Source of the DNA: Bifidobacterium simiarum
Lineage (GTDB): Bacteria; Actinomycetota; Actinomycetes; Actinomycetales; Bifidobacteriaceae
Direction: 5' to 3'
Assembly (NCBI RefSeq): GCF_002802905.1
Contig: NZ_PEBK01000002.1
Span: 1 to 64,000 of the forward strand
DNA: 64,000 nucleotides
The notes under the pieces were generated by a model. It made no database searches, was not told where the DNA came from, and was given only the letters and a program-made list of their open reading frames with translations. Below are positions 40,849 through 50,077 of the stretch, piece after piece (the stretch's first letter is position 1; every line of letters begins with the position of its first letter). A program made the translations under genes and the position numbers.

Positions 40849-42378
40849 TCACTTGCAGTGGATGATGGTCCAGGAGATCGGCGGCACGGTCACCTTCACG
40901 GTGCCGGAGGCGACGTCGAGCTCGGCGGTGGGGTTGTCGGCGGGAACGACGTGGTTCTGGTCGTCGGCGGTGTTGCGCGCGTTCGGATCGTCGTCGTGCA
41001 GGGTCTGTGCCTCCACCGTGGTGTAGGAGGCGCCGGCCGGCAGGCTGATTTCGAATTCGCCGGTCTGATCGGCCGAGCGGTTTGCCACGAATACGGCGAG
41101 CGAGCCGTCCTGTTCCTGCACGGCGACGGAGTTCAGCGTATCGACGTCGCCGTACTTGTCGGTGTGGTGACGATCGGAGGCGAGCTTCGGCTCCAGCACC
41201 GTGCCGCCCTTGGCGTGCTTGGCGGTGAGCGCGAACGGGTAGAAGGTGGTCTGTCGCCAGGCGTCGCCGCCGGCCACGGTCATGATCGGGGCGATGACGT
41301 TGACGAGCTGGGCGAGCGAGGCGGCATGCACGCGATCGGCGTTCTTCAGCAGCGTGATGAGCAGGTCGCCGAACACCATCGCGTCGGCGGCGGAGTAGAT
41401 GTCCTCCAGCAGATGCGGGTGCTCGGGCCAGTTGCCGATGCCTTCGGGGTTCTTCGAGGGTTCGGAGTCCTGATACCACACGTTCCACTCGTCGAAGGAG
41501 ATGTAGACCTCGTGGTCGGACTTGAGTCTCGCCTTGGTGGCGTCGATGGCGGCGGCCACGTCCTTGATGAAGGAGTCCATGTCGGCGCCGGAGGCAAGGA
41601 AGCTGGTCACGTCGCCGTTCTTCGGCCAGTAGTAGGCGTGGCAGGAGATGAAGTCGACCAGATCGAAGGTGTGGGTGAGCACGGTTTCCTCCCACTGCCC
41701 GAACGATGGCATCTCATGCTGGGACGAGCCGCAGACCACCAGCTCCAGATCGGGGTCGATCTGCCTCATGCCAAGGGCCGTCATACGGGCCTTCTTGGCG
41801 TAGTCTTCGGCGTTGAGATGGCCGAGCTGCCAGTCGCCGTCCATTTCGTTGCCGAGACACCACATGCGGATATTGAACGGCTCGTCGGCGCCGTTGGCAC
41901 GACGACGCTCGGAGAGCTCCGTGCCGCCGGGGATATTGGCGTATTCGAGTAGATCCAAAGCCTCCTGCGTGCCTCGCATGCCGAGATTCACGGCCTCCAT
42001 GAGCTCGTTGCCGCCCGTGGCCTCAAGCCATTTCGTCATCTCGTGCAGGCCGAACTCGTTGGTTTCGGTGGAATGCCACGCGAGGTCGAGGCGGCGGGGT
42101 CGGTTCTCCTTCGGGCCGACGCCGTCCTCCCAACGGTATCCGGAGACGAAGTTGCCTCCCGGGTAGCGCACGGTGGTCACTCCCAGTTCCTTGACCAGAT
42201 CGATCACGTCCCGACGGAAACCGTTCTCGTCGGCGGTGGGGTGGGTTGGCTCGTAGATGCCTTCGTAGACGCATCGGCCCAGATGCTCAACGAAGGAGCC
42301 GAAGAGCCGGTCGTTGACGGGGGCCACTTCGAAGGCCGGATCGACGGTGAGTCTGGCATGGGCTGGGTTGGTGGTCAT
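40849..42378 (-). CDS. Alpha-L-arabinofuranosidase (GH51)
   Basis: Removes terminal arabinofuranose from arabinan, arabinoxylan or arabino-oligosaccharides. The TIM barrel has the acid/base Glu in MWCLGNEMDGDWQ (about residue 177) and the nucleophile Glu in YISFDEWNVWYQD (about 295). YPGGNFVSGYRWEDGVGP and the C-terminal beta-sandwich ending VTVPPISWTIIHCK are typical of GH51. There is no signal peptide, so the enzyme acts inside on imported oligosaccharides. Length 509. AAAGGAAACC precedes ATG 42378, and LacI-type operators lie upstream. Confidence 0.95.
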   Translation of the reverse strand: MTTNPAHARLTVDPAFEVAPVNDRLFGSFVEHLGRCVYEGIYEPTHPTADENGFRRDVIDLVKELGVTTVRYPGGNFVSGYRWEDGVGPKENRPRRLDLAWHSTETNEFGLHEMTKWLEATGGNELMEAVNLGMRGTQEALDLLEYANIPGGTELSERRRANGADEPFNIRMWCLGNEMDGDWQLGHLNAEDYAKKARMTALGMRQIDPDLELVVCGSSQHEMPSFGQWEETVLTHTFDLVDFISCHAYYWPKNGDVTSFLASGADMDSFIKDVAAAIDATKARLKSDHEVYISFDEWNVWYQDSEPSKNPEGIGNWPEHPHLLEDIYSAADAMVFGDLLITLLKNADRVHAASLAQLVNVIAPIMTVAGGDAWRQTTFYPFALTAKHAKGGTVLEPKLASDRHHTDKYGDVDTLNSVAVQEQDGSLAVFVANRSADQTGEFEISLPAGASYTTVEAQTLHDDDPNARNTADDQNHVVPADNPTAELDVASGTVKVTVPPISWTIIHCK

Positions 42379-42437
42379 TATGGTTTCCTTTCAGAGGACT
42401 GGTCGTTGGACGACATCGGCACAACTTGGATACGGAT

Positions 42438-42453
42438 AGTACAACGTTGTTCT
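42438..42453. promoter_or_regulatory. LacI-type operator 1 upstream of the arabinofuranosidase
   Basis: AGTACAACGTTGTTCT is a near-palindrome centred on CG, typical of LacI-family sites. It overlaps TACTAT on the minus strand, a plausible -10 for the arabinofuranosidase gene. Confidence 0.65.
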
Positions 42454-42526
42454 TAACGGCACTGAAATCTCTATTTCTTTCGTGGTTAATGTTGGTTATT
42501 TGTTGATAAATCAGTACCTGTAGTTA

Positions 42527-42542
42527 AGTACAACCTTGTACT
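42527..42542. promoter_or_regulatory. LacI-type operator 2
   Basis: AGTACAACCTTGTACT matches operator 1 at 12 of 16 bases and lies 89 bp from it, a spacing that would allow DNA looping by a LacI tetramer or two dimers. Confidence 0.6.
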
Positions 42543-42623
42543 AGATCGGTACTATACACCGATGATTCCTCCGGCGCAATCCCCAATGACCCGACTGTGT
42601 CAGGTCATTGATGGATAGGCCTT

Positions 42624-42712
42624 CGACTGGTTTTTGGCAAAACCAAGCGTGAAGAGCCGGTTTTCGGGCCGTTCAAGCTTGGATTTGCCAATAATCATCT
42701 GCCGCGCGATCC
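42624..42712. repeat. 89-bp direct repeat, right copy
   Basis: Aligns with 37921-38009 over the full length with about seven differences, all but one of them in the left third. It retains the CCAAGC(G)TGAA/TTCAAGCTTGG inverted repeat with one mismatch. It ends 52 bp before trmD. Confidence 0.9.
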
Positions 42713-42764
42713 GATACACGGCAGGAAACCCGGCTTGACGTGCGGAACCGGTAGGCTGGGGCCT

Positions 42765-44045
42765 ATGCGTATTGACATCGTTTCCGTGTTCCCGGAGTAT
42801 TTTGACGTGCTGAAACTCAGTCTGCTGGGCAAGGCGCAGGATCGTGGCCTCATCGACGTGCGGACCCATAATCTGCGCGACTGGACGCACGACGTGCATC
42901 ACTCCGTGGACGATACGCCGGTCGGCGGCGGCGCGGGAATGGTGATGAAACCCGAGGTGTGGGCGCAGTGCCTCGACGATCTGCTCGGCATGAGCGCCGT
43001 GGACTTCACCATGGCGGACGGCGAGGCGACCCTGACCAAGGATCCCGCCACGCTCGGCGAGGATGAACTGAACGGCTCGGCCGCGCATCGGCCGTCGGCC
43101 TCCGACGCCGCTGAGATCGGATCCGACGGGACCGCCCCCAGTGACGCCACCGTCACCGGCGTCCGTGCCGGAGCCTACCCGGACGGCAGTGACGCAGCCG
43201 CCGCGAATGATGAAGCCGCGGCCCGCAGGCAGTCACTCACCGACAAGAAGACCCCCGAGGAGCTGATCGCCGCACTGGATTCGCTGTACGGCGAAGACGC
43301 CGGCTACAACGTACCGGAATACGATTTCCCGCTGCCCGACCATCCCGTCGGTACCGGCCGATCCGACGCCGATGTGCTTGGCGGCACAACCGACAGCAGC
43401 ACGGACTCCGGCGACGTGACCGGCGACACGACCGGCAGCACGGCCGACGGCGACAACGCCGCCGCGGCCAAGCCGATCCTGATCTTTCCGAACCCCTCGG
43501 CCCCGCTGTTCACGCAGCGGGATGCCACCGAACTCTCCCGGGCGGGACGGCTGGTGTTCGGCTGCGGACGATACGAGGGCATCGACGCGCGCGTGCCGGA
43601 ATACTACGCCCGGCAGGGCGTGGAGGTGCGCGAGTACTCGATCGGCGACTACGTGCTCAACGGCGGCGAAGTGGCGGTGTCCGCGATGATCGAGGCGATC
43701 GTGCGTCTGCTGCCCGGTTTCATGGGGAACCCCGAATCGATCGTCGAGGAATCGTACACCGGCGATCCGCTGCTCGAGCATCGCCAGTTCACCAAGCCGG
43801 CGGCATGGCGCGGCATCACCGTGCCGGATGTGCTCACCAGCGGCGATCACGGCAAGGTCGATCGGTATCGCCGCGATGAGGCGCTGGAACGCACGGCCCG
43901 CATCCGCCCCGATCTGATCGAACAGCTTGACTGCAAGGAGCTGAGCAAGGCCGATCGCAAAACCCTGATGCTGCTCGGCTGGGAGGTCTCCGGCCATCAT
44001 CCGCGCCAGCTGCCTCCCGAACGACTGCCAATGCGGTATTTCTAG
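42765..44045 (+). CDS. trmD: tRNA (guanine-N1-)-methyltransferase with a large insertion
   Basis: Methylates G37 of tRNAs using SAM. Residues 1-75 (MRIDIVSVFPEYFDVLKLSL, VDDTPVGGGAGMVMKPEVW) and 236 onward (ILIFPNPSAPLFTQRDATEL, VFGCGRYEGIDARV, YSIGDYVLNGGEVAVSAMIE) form the SPOUT fold. In between is an insertion of about 160 residues rich in Asp, Ser, Thr, Ala and Gly. The total of 426 compares with roughly 240-270 for most TrmD. TAGGCT lies 7 nt before ATG 42765, so a new leaderless promoter may serve it after separation from rimM. No rplS follows. Confidence 0.94.
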   Translation: MRIDIVSVFPEYFDVLKLSLLGKAQDRGLIDVRTHNLRDWTHDVHHSVDDTPVGGGAGMVMKPEVWAQCLDDLLGMSAVDFTMADGEATLTKDPATLGEDELNGSAAHRPSASDAAEIGSDGTAPSDATVTGVRAGAYPDGSDAAAANDEAAARRQSLTDKKTPEELIAALDSLYGEDAGYNVPEYDFPLPDHPVGTGRSDADVLGGTTDSSTDSGDVTGDTTGSTADGDNAAAAKPILIFPNPSAPLFTQRDATELSRAGRLVFGCGRYEGIDARVPEYYARQGVEVREYSIGDYVLNGGEVAVSAMIEAIVRLLPGFMGNPESIVEESYTGDPLLEHRQFTKPAAWRGITVPDVLTSGDHGKVDRYRRDEALERTARIRPDLIEQLDCKELSKADRKTLMLLGWEVSGHHPRQLPPERLPMRYF

Positions 44046-44087
44046 ACCGGCCGGATACCTGATCGGGACTCCGATCAGGCGCAGCTC

Positions 44088-44195
44088 GACCACCCTCAGT
44101 CAGGCTAACGCCTGACAGCTCCCGACATCTTGTGCGACGTACGCCCTACGGGGCGTACTGCCATGAACGGCCCGGACCGTTCATCCAGCGGGAGC
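44088..44195. repeat. Structured element, family 2, partial copy
   Basis: Starts with the same GACCACCCTCAGTC as 9833. Perfect stems GTCAGGC-TAAC-GCCTGAC, GTACGCCC-TACG-GGGCGTAC and ATGAACGG-CCCGGA-CCGTTCAT are enclosed by GCTCCCG (44118-44124) and CGGGAGC (44189-44195). The right terminal repeat is missing. It lies between convergent trmD and rsmD and could end transcription. Confidence 0.8.
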
Positions 44196-44223
44196 AGGAT
44201 ACGCAACGCACGCGGATCTGTCG

Positions 44224-44799
44224 CTACTCCAAACAGTGTTCGAAGTAGAACACGGCGGTTTCGCCGTATTTACGCGACTGGGTGATTTCCCAGCCTTCGG
44301 GGGCCACGGGGTCGTCGGAACGGGCCGACCGTTCCAGCATGATCACGCCGCGCGGATCCACCACACCGTTCACGACCAATGCCCTGAGCAGCTCATTGCA
44401 GGCCTCGGTTTCGAAGGCATACGGCGGGTCGATGAGCACCAGATCGAAGACCTCGCCGCGAGCGTCCACGTACTTCTCGGCCTTGGCCTTGACCGCACGG
44501 ACAGTCATCGAAGCATCCCATGCCTTGGACTGTCGGAGTCTGGCGAATGATTTGCCGAGCAGCGCGGCGGCCGGTCCTGCGGATTCCACCGCCACCAGCG
44601 ACCGCGCTCCCCGGGAAAGCGCCTCGATGCCGAGTGCGCCCGTGCCGGCGAACAGGTCGAGCACGCGAACGTCGTCGAGAATGTTGATGGCGGCCAGATG
44701 GGAGAATATGGCCTCCTTCGTCCGGTCGGTGGTCGGTCTGGTGCCGGTTTTCGGCGTCGTGAGCTCAAAACCCTTGAATCGTCCCGCAATAATACGCAT
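44224..44799 (-). CDS. rsmD: 16S rRNA (guanine-966-N2)-methyltransferase
   Basis: SAM-dependent rRNA methyltransferase. MRIIAGRFKGFELTTPKTGT then RPTTDRTKEAIFSHL is the family N-terminus. VLDLFAGTGALGIEALSRGA binds SAM and VLIDPPYAFETEA carries the catalytic DPPY. ATG 44799 is preceded by CATAAT and exactly 7 nt, a leaderless layout, so I prefer it to ATG 44808. The family normally starts at MRIIAG. It follows recG on the minus strand. Confidence 0.95.
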   Translation of the reverse strand: MRIIAGRFKGFELTTPKTGTRPTTDRTKEAIFSHLAAINILDDVRVLDLFAGTGALGIEALSRGARSLVAVESAGPAAALLGKSFARLRQSKAWDASMTVRAVKAKAEKYVDARGEVFDLVLIDPPYAFETEACNELLRALVVNGVVDPRGVIMLERSARSDDPVAPEGWEITQSRKYGETAVFYFEHCLE

Positions 44800-44880
44800 A
44801 CGCCCCATTATGCATGGAGGGCGGCATGGATGCCGGCATGGCGGGTACGCTCATCACCGGTCATGTATCCCTCGCGTCGC

Positions 44881-47457
44881 TCACGTACTGGTGATGAACC
44901 GCTCGTTGCCGCGCGTGAAGTCGAGCACCGCGCCCGCCAGCTCGGTCTCCCGGGAAAGATCGGGATCTTCGACCAGCAACGCCTGTGCCTGCTCACGCGC
45001 CTGGGCGATCATGTCGGCATCCTTCACCACGCGCAGCAGCTTCAACGACGACCGTCCGCCGGACTGCGCGTCGCCCAGCACATCGCCCGCGCCACGCAGT
45101 TCCAGATCGGCCTGCGCAATGGCGGCGCCATCGGTGGATGTGCGGATCACCTCGAGTCGCTGCGCCGCGATCGACCCCGGCTCGGCCCGCGAAATCAGGA
45201 ACGCCCAGCTGTTCGTGCCGCCACGTCCCACACGGCCGCGCAGCTGATGCAGCTGCGAAAGCCCGAACCGATCGGCGTCAAACACCACGATGCAGCTGGC
45301 CTGCGGCACGTCCACGCCCACCTCGATCACCGTGGTGGCCACCAGCACCGGCGTCTCGCCACTGGCAAACCAATCCATCACCTGGGTCTTGGTCTCGTCA
45401 TCGTCCCGACCGGTCAGCGTGGCGATCGCAATGCCCTTGAACTGCGGCAGCGCGGCCAGCCGCCGGGAGATCTCCTCCACCGAATGCAGCGGCGGCCGCG
45501 TCTCGGCGCCATCAGTCTCCGGCCCGTCGAACGGATCCTCGATGAACAGTCCGGTCTCCTCGCCGATACCGCGGTCATGACCACGCCCGGCGGACCGGCC
45601 ACCCGACCGACCACCGGATCGACGGTCAGCCCGACCGTCAGTCCCACCGGACCGCCCGGCCACCCGGCCGTCAGCCCGCTCAACCGACCGATCCGAAGAC
45701 CGTTCGGACCGTCCAGCAGCCTTACCGGCAGTCTGCCCGGCCACCACGGCGGGGATCTCATCGTCGTCGGGGTTCTCCTCGATACGCGGGCAGACGATAT
45801 ACGCCCGCTCCCCCGCATCCACGCGCTGACGGATATGCGCGAACATGCGGGCCATCGTCGGACCGTCCGCCTCGGGGATCACCACCGTGCGGATCGGCTT
45901 GCGCCCGCCGGGCAGTTCGGTGAGCCACGATATGTCCAGATCGCCGAACCACGTCATCGCCGCGGTGCGCGGGATCGGCGTGGCCGTCATCACCAGCAGA
46001 TGCGGCGCCTTCTCCGACTTGCGCCGCAACGCCTCACGCTGCTCCACACCGAACCGGTGCTGCTCGTCGATCACCACCAGCGCGAGGTTCGGCGCCTGGA
46101 AGGTCTTCGAGAACGCGGCATGCGTGGCCACTACGATGCACGGCTCCCCGCTGGCCGCCTTGGCGAGCACGCGCCGACGCCGGGCGAGCTTCATGCCGCC
46201 GGTGAGCAGCAGCACGTCGATCGGATCGCCTTCGATGCCCTGCAGCATGGCGGAGATGCCGGCGTAATGCTGTTCGGCCAGCACCTGCGTCGGTGCCACC
46301 AGCACCGCCTGATGCCCGGCGTCGATGGCCTGCAGCATGGCGGCGACGGCCACCACCGTTTTGCCCGAGCCGACCTCGCCCTGCAGCAGGCGCTGCATCG
46401 GCGAGGGCTTCGACATGTCGGCGATGATGTCGTCGATCACCGCCTGCTGACCGTGCGTCAGATCGAACGGCAGCGAGTAGATGAACCGCTGACGGGCCGA
46501 GGCGGTCTCGCCCTTGGGCGTGGGGCATGCGAACGCCTCGACGTCGCCGGTGGCGGCGCGGGTCTTCAGCAGCGAGATCTGGGAGACGAACGCCTCCTCG
46601 AATCGCAGGGTGCGAATCCCCTCGTGGAACCGCTTCACCGAATCGGGGTGGTGCACGGCCAGAAACGCTTCGGCCCGATGCAGCAGGCGGTTCTGCGACC
46701 GCACCGATTCGGGCAGCACGTCGGGAATGGCCCGGGCCAGTGCGGCAGGGTCGATCACCAGATCATCGGGATCATCGGGGGCGATTGCGGCACCGGGATG
46801 ACCGGCCGACGACTCCGGGGCCTTCCCCGCCCCCATCTCCGGCGACGGCTCCCGCTGGGCCAGCAACTTCAGGAACCCGAGGATCGACTCGTGGATATGA
46901 TCGCTGGAGATACGCGAACTGGCATGGTACACCGGTTGCGGTCGGGACACCTTGCTCAGGGCCGCCTGCACCGAATCGATTTCCGCGGACCGGCCTTCGG
47001 GGTCGCGGACCACCACCACGTCCGGATGGGTGAGCTGCAGCTGACCGTTGAACTCGCTGGGGTCGCCGGACGCCACGATCACCGAGCCCGTCCTCAGGCG
47101 AGAGCTCATCCAGTCCGCATACCCCTTGTTATGCGAGAAGAACACCAGACGGGCCGAAGCCGGCATCATACCGGACGCCGAATCCTCGAAATCCGCGTCA
47201 TCCACCAGCGCCTCGACGCGGAATCCCCGTCGGGCGTTCATCGGGACCACGCGCAGCTGCCGTACGCTGGCCACGAACGCGGCCTTGCTGCCGATGCGCA
47301 TTCCGCCGATCGGCGTCACCGGCACCGGATCGGTCACGCGGAACGGATAGTACGTCAGCGCCTCGCCGAGCGTCGTCACGCCCAGCGCCTTGAGCGCGCC
47401 GACCCGCCGCTTGTTCGTCATCAGCGACGACACCGCGGAATCCAGTGAAACGGCCAT
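44881..47457 (-). CDS. recG: ATP-dependent DNA helicase RecG
   Basis: Branch-migration helicase acting at stalled forks. The N-terminal wedge domain begins VGALKALGVTTLGEALTYYP. The helicase has Walker A LLQGEVGSGKTVVAVAAML (about residue 365), the DEQH-type box VVIDEQHRFGVEQR, VMTATPIPRT, and motif VI QLRGRVGRGGTNSWAF. Residues about 570-630 between motifs III and V form an unusual Arg/Gly/Ser/Asp-rich insertion (DRRSGGRSGGRSAGRGHDRG). At 858 residues it is about 120 longer than most RecG. It lies downstream of rpmB, upstream of rsmD. Confidence 0.95.
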   Translation of the reverse strand: MAVSLDSAVSSLMTNKRRVGALKALGVTTLGEALTYYPFRVTDPVPVTPIGGMRIGSKAAFVASVRQLRVVPMNARRGFRVEALVDDADFEDSASGMMPASARLVFFSHNKGYADWMSSRLRTGSVIVASGDPSEFNGQLQLTHPDVVVVRDPEGRSAEIDSVQAALSKVSRPQPVYHASSRISSDHIHESILGFLKLLAQREPSPEMGAGKAPESSAGHPGAAIAPDDPDDLVIDPAALARAIPDVLPESVRSQNRLLHRAEAFLAVHHPDSVKRFHEGIRTLRFEEAFVSQISLLKTRAATGDVEAFACPTPKGETASARQRFIYSLPFDLTHGQQAVIDDIIADMSKPSPMQRLLQGEVGSGKTVVAVAAMLQAIDAGHQAVLVAPTQVLAEQHYAGISAMLQGIEGDPIDVLLLTGGMKLARRRRVLAKAASGEPCIVVATHAAFSKTFQAPNLALVVIDEQHRFGVEQREALRRKSEKAPHLLVMTATPIPRTAAMTWFGDLDISWLTELPGGRKPIRTVVIPEADGPTMARMFAHIRQRVDAGERAYIVCPRIEENPDDDEIPAVVAGQTAGKAAGRSERSSDRSVERADGRVAGRSGGTDGRADRRSGGRSGGRSAGRGHDRGIGEETGLFIEDPFDGPETDGAETRPPLHSVEEISRRLAALPQFKGIAIATLTGRDDDETKTQVMDWFASGETPVLVATTVIEVGVDVPQASCIVVFDADRFGLSQLHQLRGRVGRGGTNSWAFLISRAEPGSIAAQRLEVIRTSTDGAAIAQADLELRGAGDVLGDAQSGGRSSLKLLRVVKDADMIAQAREQAQALLVEDPDLSRETELAGAVLDFTRGNERFITST

Positions 47458-47501
47458 ACGGAAACTCCCCTATCGGCGACTATCGGCTACCGGTAACAAT
47501 A

Positions 47502-47531
47502 AACCCTCGGAATCATGCAATTCCGAGGGTT
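47502..47531 (-). terminator. Terminator of rpmB
   Basis: The perfect 12-bp stem AACCCTCGGAAT / ATTCCGAGGGTT has a 6-nt loop and is followed on the minus strand by TATTGTT. recG starts 45 bp later, so recG must read through or start from its own promoter. Confidence 0.85.
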
Positions 47532-47553
47532 ACGGTTGCTACGCAATACGCAA

Positions 47554-47745
47554 TCAGGCGACACGCTGAACCTTGCCGGCCTTCAGGCAGGAGGTGCACA
47601 CGCGCAGACGAACGTTCTCGCCGTCCACGGAGGTGCGAACCGACTGCAGGTTCGGCAGGAAGCGGCGCTTGTTGCGGATATGCGAGTGAGAAACGGTGTA
47701 TCCGACCTGCGGACCCTTGCCGCACACTGCACAACGAGCTGCCAT
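47554..47745 (-). CDS. rpmB: 50S ribosomal protein L28
   Basis: A 63-residue ribosomal protein with [20 protein letters not shown] and [19 protein letters not shown]. Two CxxC pairs mark the zinc-binding form. The rpmB-recG-rsmD order is common in actinobacteria. In the 227 bp upstream I see promoter-like A/T-rich sequence only. Confidence 0.97.
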   Translation of the reverse strand: MAARCAVCGKGPQVGYTVSHSHIRNKRRFLPNLQSVRTSVDGENVRLRVCTSCLKAGKVQRVA

Positions 47746-47972
47746 GATGGACTCCTCTGACTTACTGTTTGTTCAAGTCTTCCCGTGTCCCCGTCGGGAA
47801 ATCCCCGGCTTGAACACACAACTTCACGATATTACCGCGAAATCCGCTAAGAAGCAAATAATGCGTGTATCATGCCGAGTCTTTTCACATTGTACCCGAG
47901 GCCCCGACCCGCGATCGCACTGGCTGAGGCGAGTGCCCGAGTTTTGTGGCAACGCGCGAGGAGCGACGCATG

Positions 47973-49799
47973 TCAGTAGGCCGCGAGGCCTGCAACGACG
48001 GGCGTCAGCACCATGAGCAGCGCGGTGATGACCACAAAAGTCACCACTCCGGCGTTGCCGAACGCCACGCGCGCCCGATTGGCGGGCAGCAGCTCCTGTT
48101 CGGCGGCCCTGAGCACGAACCGGCGTCGGCGGATGATCAGCAGCACCACGCCGCCCACGAACATGGCGATCATCGCCAGGAAGTACACCGCGAGCGCCAC
48201 CATCATCGGCCAGTGTTCGCGCAGCGCGGCCTGCCGCTCCGCATGCGTGCCGACTTCGATGAGGGTCCACGGCACCGAGTTCAGCCCGTCGATCATCATC
48301 GGCGTGACGATGCCGCCGAGGAAGTTCACCAGCGCATGCAGCCCGATCGTGTATCGCACATGACCGGTGCGCAGGTAGACGTAGCCCCACAGCAGGCCCC
48401 AGCCGAAGGCGTAGAAGAACTGGTAGAAGTTGGCGTGCATCAGGCCGAAGATCAGGGCGGAGAACACGATCGCCAGCCCTTCGCCGTACACGCGGGTGCG
48501 GTCGAGGATCTGCTTGCGGAACACGTATTCCTCCACCAGCGGGGCGAGCACCACGAAGACGACGAACTGGAGGATAATGCCGCCAGTGGAGTTATCGGAG
48601 GCCACGTCGTCGAGCGCGTTCGACCCCTGCCCGGCCGACAGCGCGTCGGACAGCAACGATCCGACGAGACTGCCCACGAACATGATCGGCACGCCCATGA
48701 CGAAGAACGACAGGTAGCGGCCGACGCCCGGATGCGCGTCGGGATCATCGGCGACGGGCTGCGGCGGCATGGGTCGCAGCGTATTGAGGATCGCCAGCGT
48801 GATCGGCAGGGCGATCAGATACTGCGGCAGGGCGGACAGCAGCAGCTGCACGGAACCGTTATCGGTCAGGCCGGGCAGCACCGCATCGAGGCCTTCGACG
48901 AAGATGGCCGCGGCGACGTTGGTGACGAGCAGCAGCGTCAGCACCGCCCACCCCAGACGGGAGAACGCCTTGCGGGCCCATCTGAGGTTGACCGTCGGGA
49001 AGGCGCGGCCCTTCTCGTCGATCTGGGCCGGCTGCATGCCGTTGATTTCCTTCGGCACTCCCGGGGCCGGCACCGATCCCGGCACGGGTCCGGGCATCGG
49101 ATTCCCTGGCAGCGGGCCGCCGGTCATTGGGTTAGACGGGTAGGCACCGTACGGCTGGTTGGGCGTGTACTGCGGCTGGGCGTATCCGGGATGAACGTAC
49201 GGCGGCTGTCCGTACTGTGATTGTCCGTACGGTGACTGAGGATATTGCGGCTGACCGTATGGAGTCGGCGGATACGGGGTCTGACCGTACTGTGCAGTCT
49301 GACCATATTGAGATGTCTGACCATACGGCGAGGTCTGCTGGCCGTATGATGGCTGGGTCTGTCCGTACGGCGCCTGTCCGTACGGCGACTGACCATATGA
49401 CGGCTGACCATACGGCGGCTGACCATACGGCGGCTGACCATACGGAGTCTGGGTCTGATCGTCTGGGGACTGCGTGTACGGGGCCGCGCCGTACGGGGCC
49501 GGAGGGTACGGAGTCCGGGGAGCCGATCCGTATGCCGGCTGACCGTAGGGACCGTACTGCGGTCGGTGATATTGCGGCTGACCGGAATGTGAAGGTCCGT
49601 ACGGTGATGATCCGTACGGCGACTGTCCATACGCGGGCCGACCGGACTGATTGGACTGACCGGGCTGATCAGGCTGACCGGATCGATCGGAACCGGCCGG
49701 ATCGGGAACGTCGTTGGCACCCGATTCGGCATTGGAATTGGCATTGCTATTGGGCTCGAACTCGGAGCCGGGATTCGATTCAGGCTGTGGTGACGTCAT
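47973..49799 (-). CDS. CPBP-family intramembrane metalloprotease with a YGQ-rich N-terminus
   Basis: Residues 1-245 are a low-complexity cytoplasmic tail of Tyr-Gly-Gln-Pro/Ser repeats ([20 protein letters not shown]). From about residue 285 there are eight or so membrane segments ([40 protein letters not shown]). The CPBP (Abi/CAAX) motifs are EEYVFRKQI near residue 420, [11 protein letters not shown] near 450, and a later HALVNFLGG. The family removes C-terminal tripeptides in eukaryotes and has varied roles, including bacteriocin self-immunity, in bacteria. Substrate unknown. Start ATG 49799 has AAGG close by. Confidence 0.88.
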   Translation of the reverse strand: MTSPQPESNPGSEFEPNSNANSNAESGANDVPDPAGSDRSGQPDQPGQSNQSGRPAYGQSPYGSSPYGPSHSGQPQYHRPQYGPYGQPAYGSAPRTPYPPAPYGAAPYTQSPDDQTQTPYGQPPYGQPPYGQPSYGQSPYGQAPYGQTQPSYGQQTSPYGQTSQYGQTAQYGQTPYPPTPYGQPQYPQSPYGQSQYGQPPYVHPGYAQPQYTPNQPYGAYPSNPMTGGPLPGNPMPGPVPGSVPAPGVPKEINGMQPAQIDEKGRAFPTVNLRWARKAFSRLGWAVLTLLLVTNVAAAIFVEGLDAVLPGLTDNGSVQLLLSALPQYLIALPITLAILNTLRPMPPQPVADDPDAHPGVGRYLSFFVMGVPIMFVGSLVGSLLSDALSAGQGSNALDDVASDNSTGGIILQFVVFVVLAPLVEEYVFRKQILDRTRVYGEGLAIVFSALIFGLMHANFYQFFYAFGWGLLWGYVYLRTGHVRYTIGLHALVNFLGGIVTPMMIDGLNSVPWTLIEVGTHAERQAALREHWPMMVALAVYFLAMIAMFVGGVVLLIIRRRRFVLRAAEQELLPANRARVAFGNAGVVTFVVITALLMVLTPVVAGLAAY

Positions 49800-50077
49800 A
49801 CCTTCCGAGTGTACGTGGGTTTATCACAGATCACTAGATGCCGGCTGAACGTCGTCCGAAAGCCCAAGCCGCCGTGTTCACCTGAGCTGGCCACGCGAGC
49901 TGTCCACTCGATTCGTCCGCCTGAGCTATCCTCCCAAGCTGTCCGCCCGATTCGTCCGCCCGGCCGCCGATCCCCCGCGCAATCCTTCGGCAATTCACCC
50001 TCCGTTCATGTTCGGCACTGTTTTCCCGTCGCCCGCGCCTTTACCATGAAATCTGGCGATTGCGATGAGGAGGCACC

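Noticed and set aside
37921-42712. Integrative element with its own integrase
   Set aside because: No integrase, transposase or recombinase gene lies between the direct repeats.
29229-42740. TTGAC boxes 11 bp before the -10 of the ABC-F gene (29229) and trmD (42735)
   Set aside because: The spacing is too short for a sigma-A -35, and other leaderless promoters in the window lack it; treated as chance.
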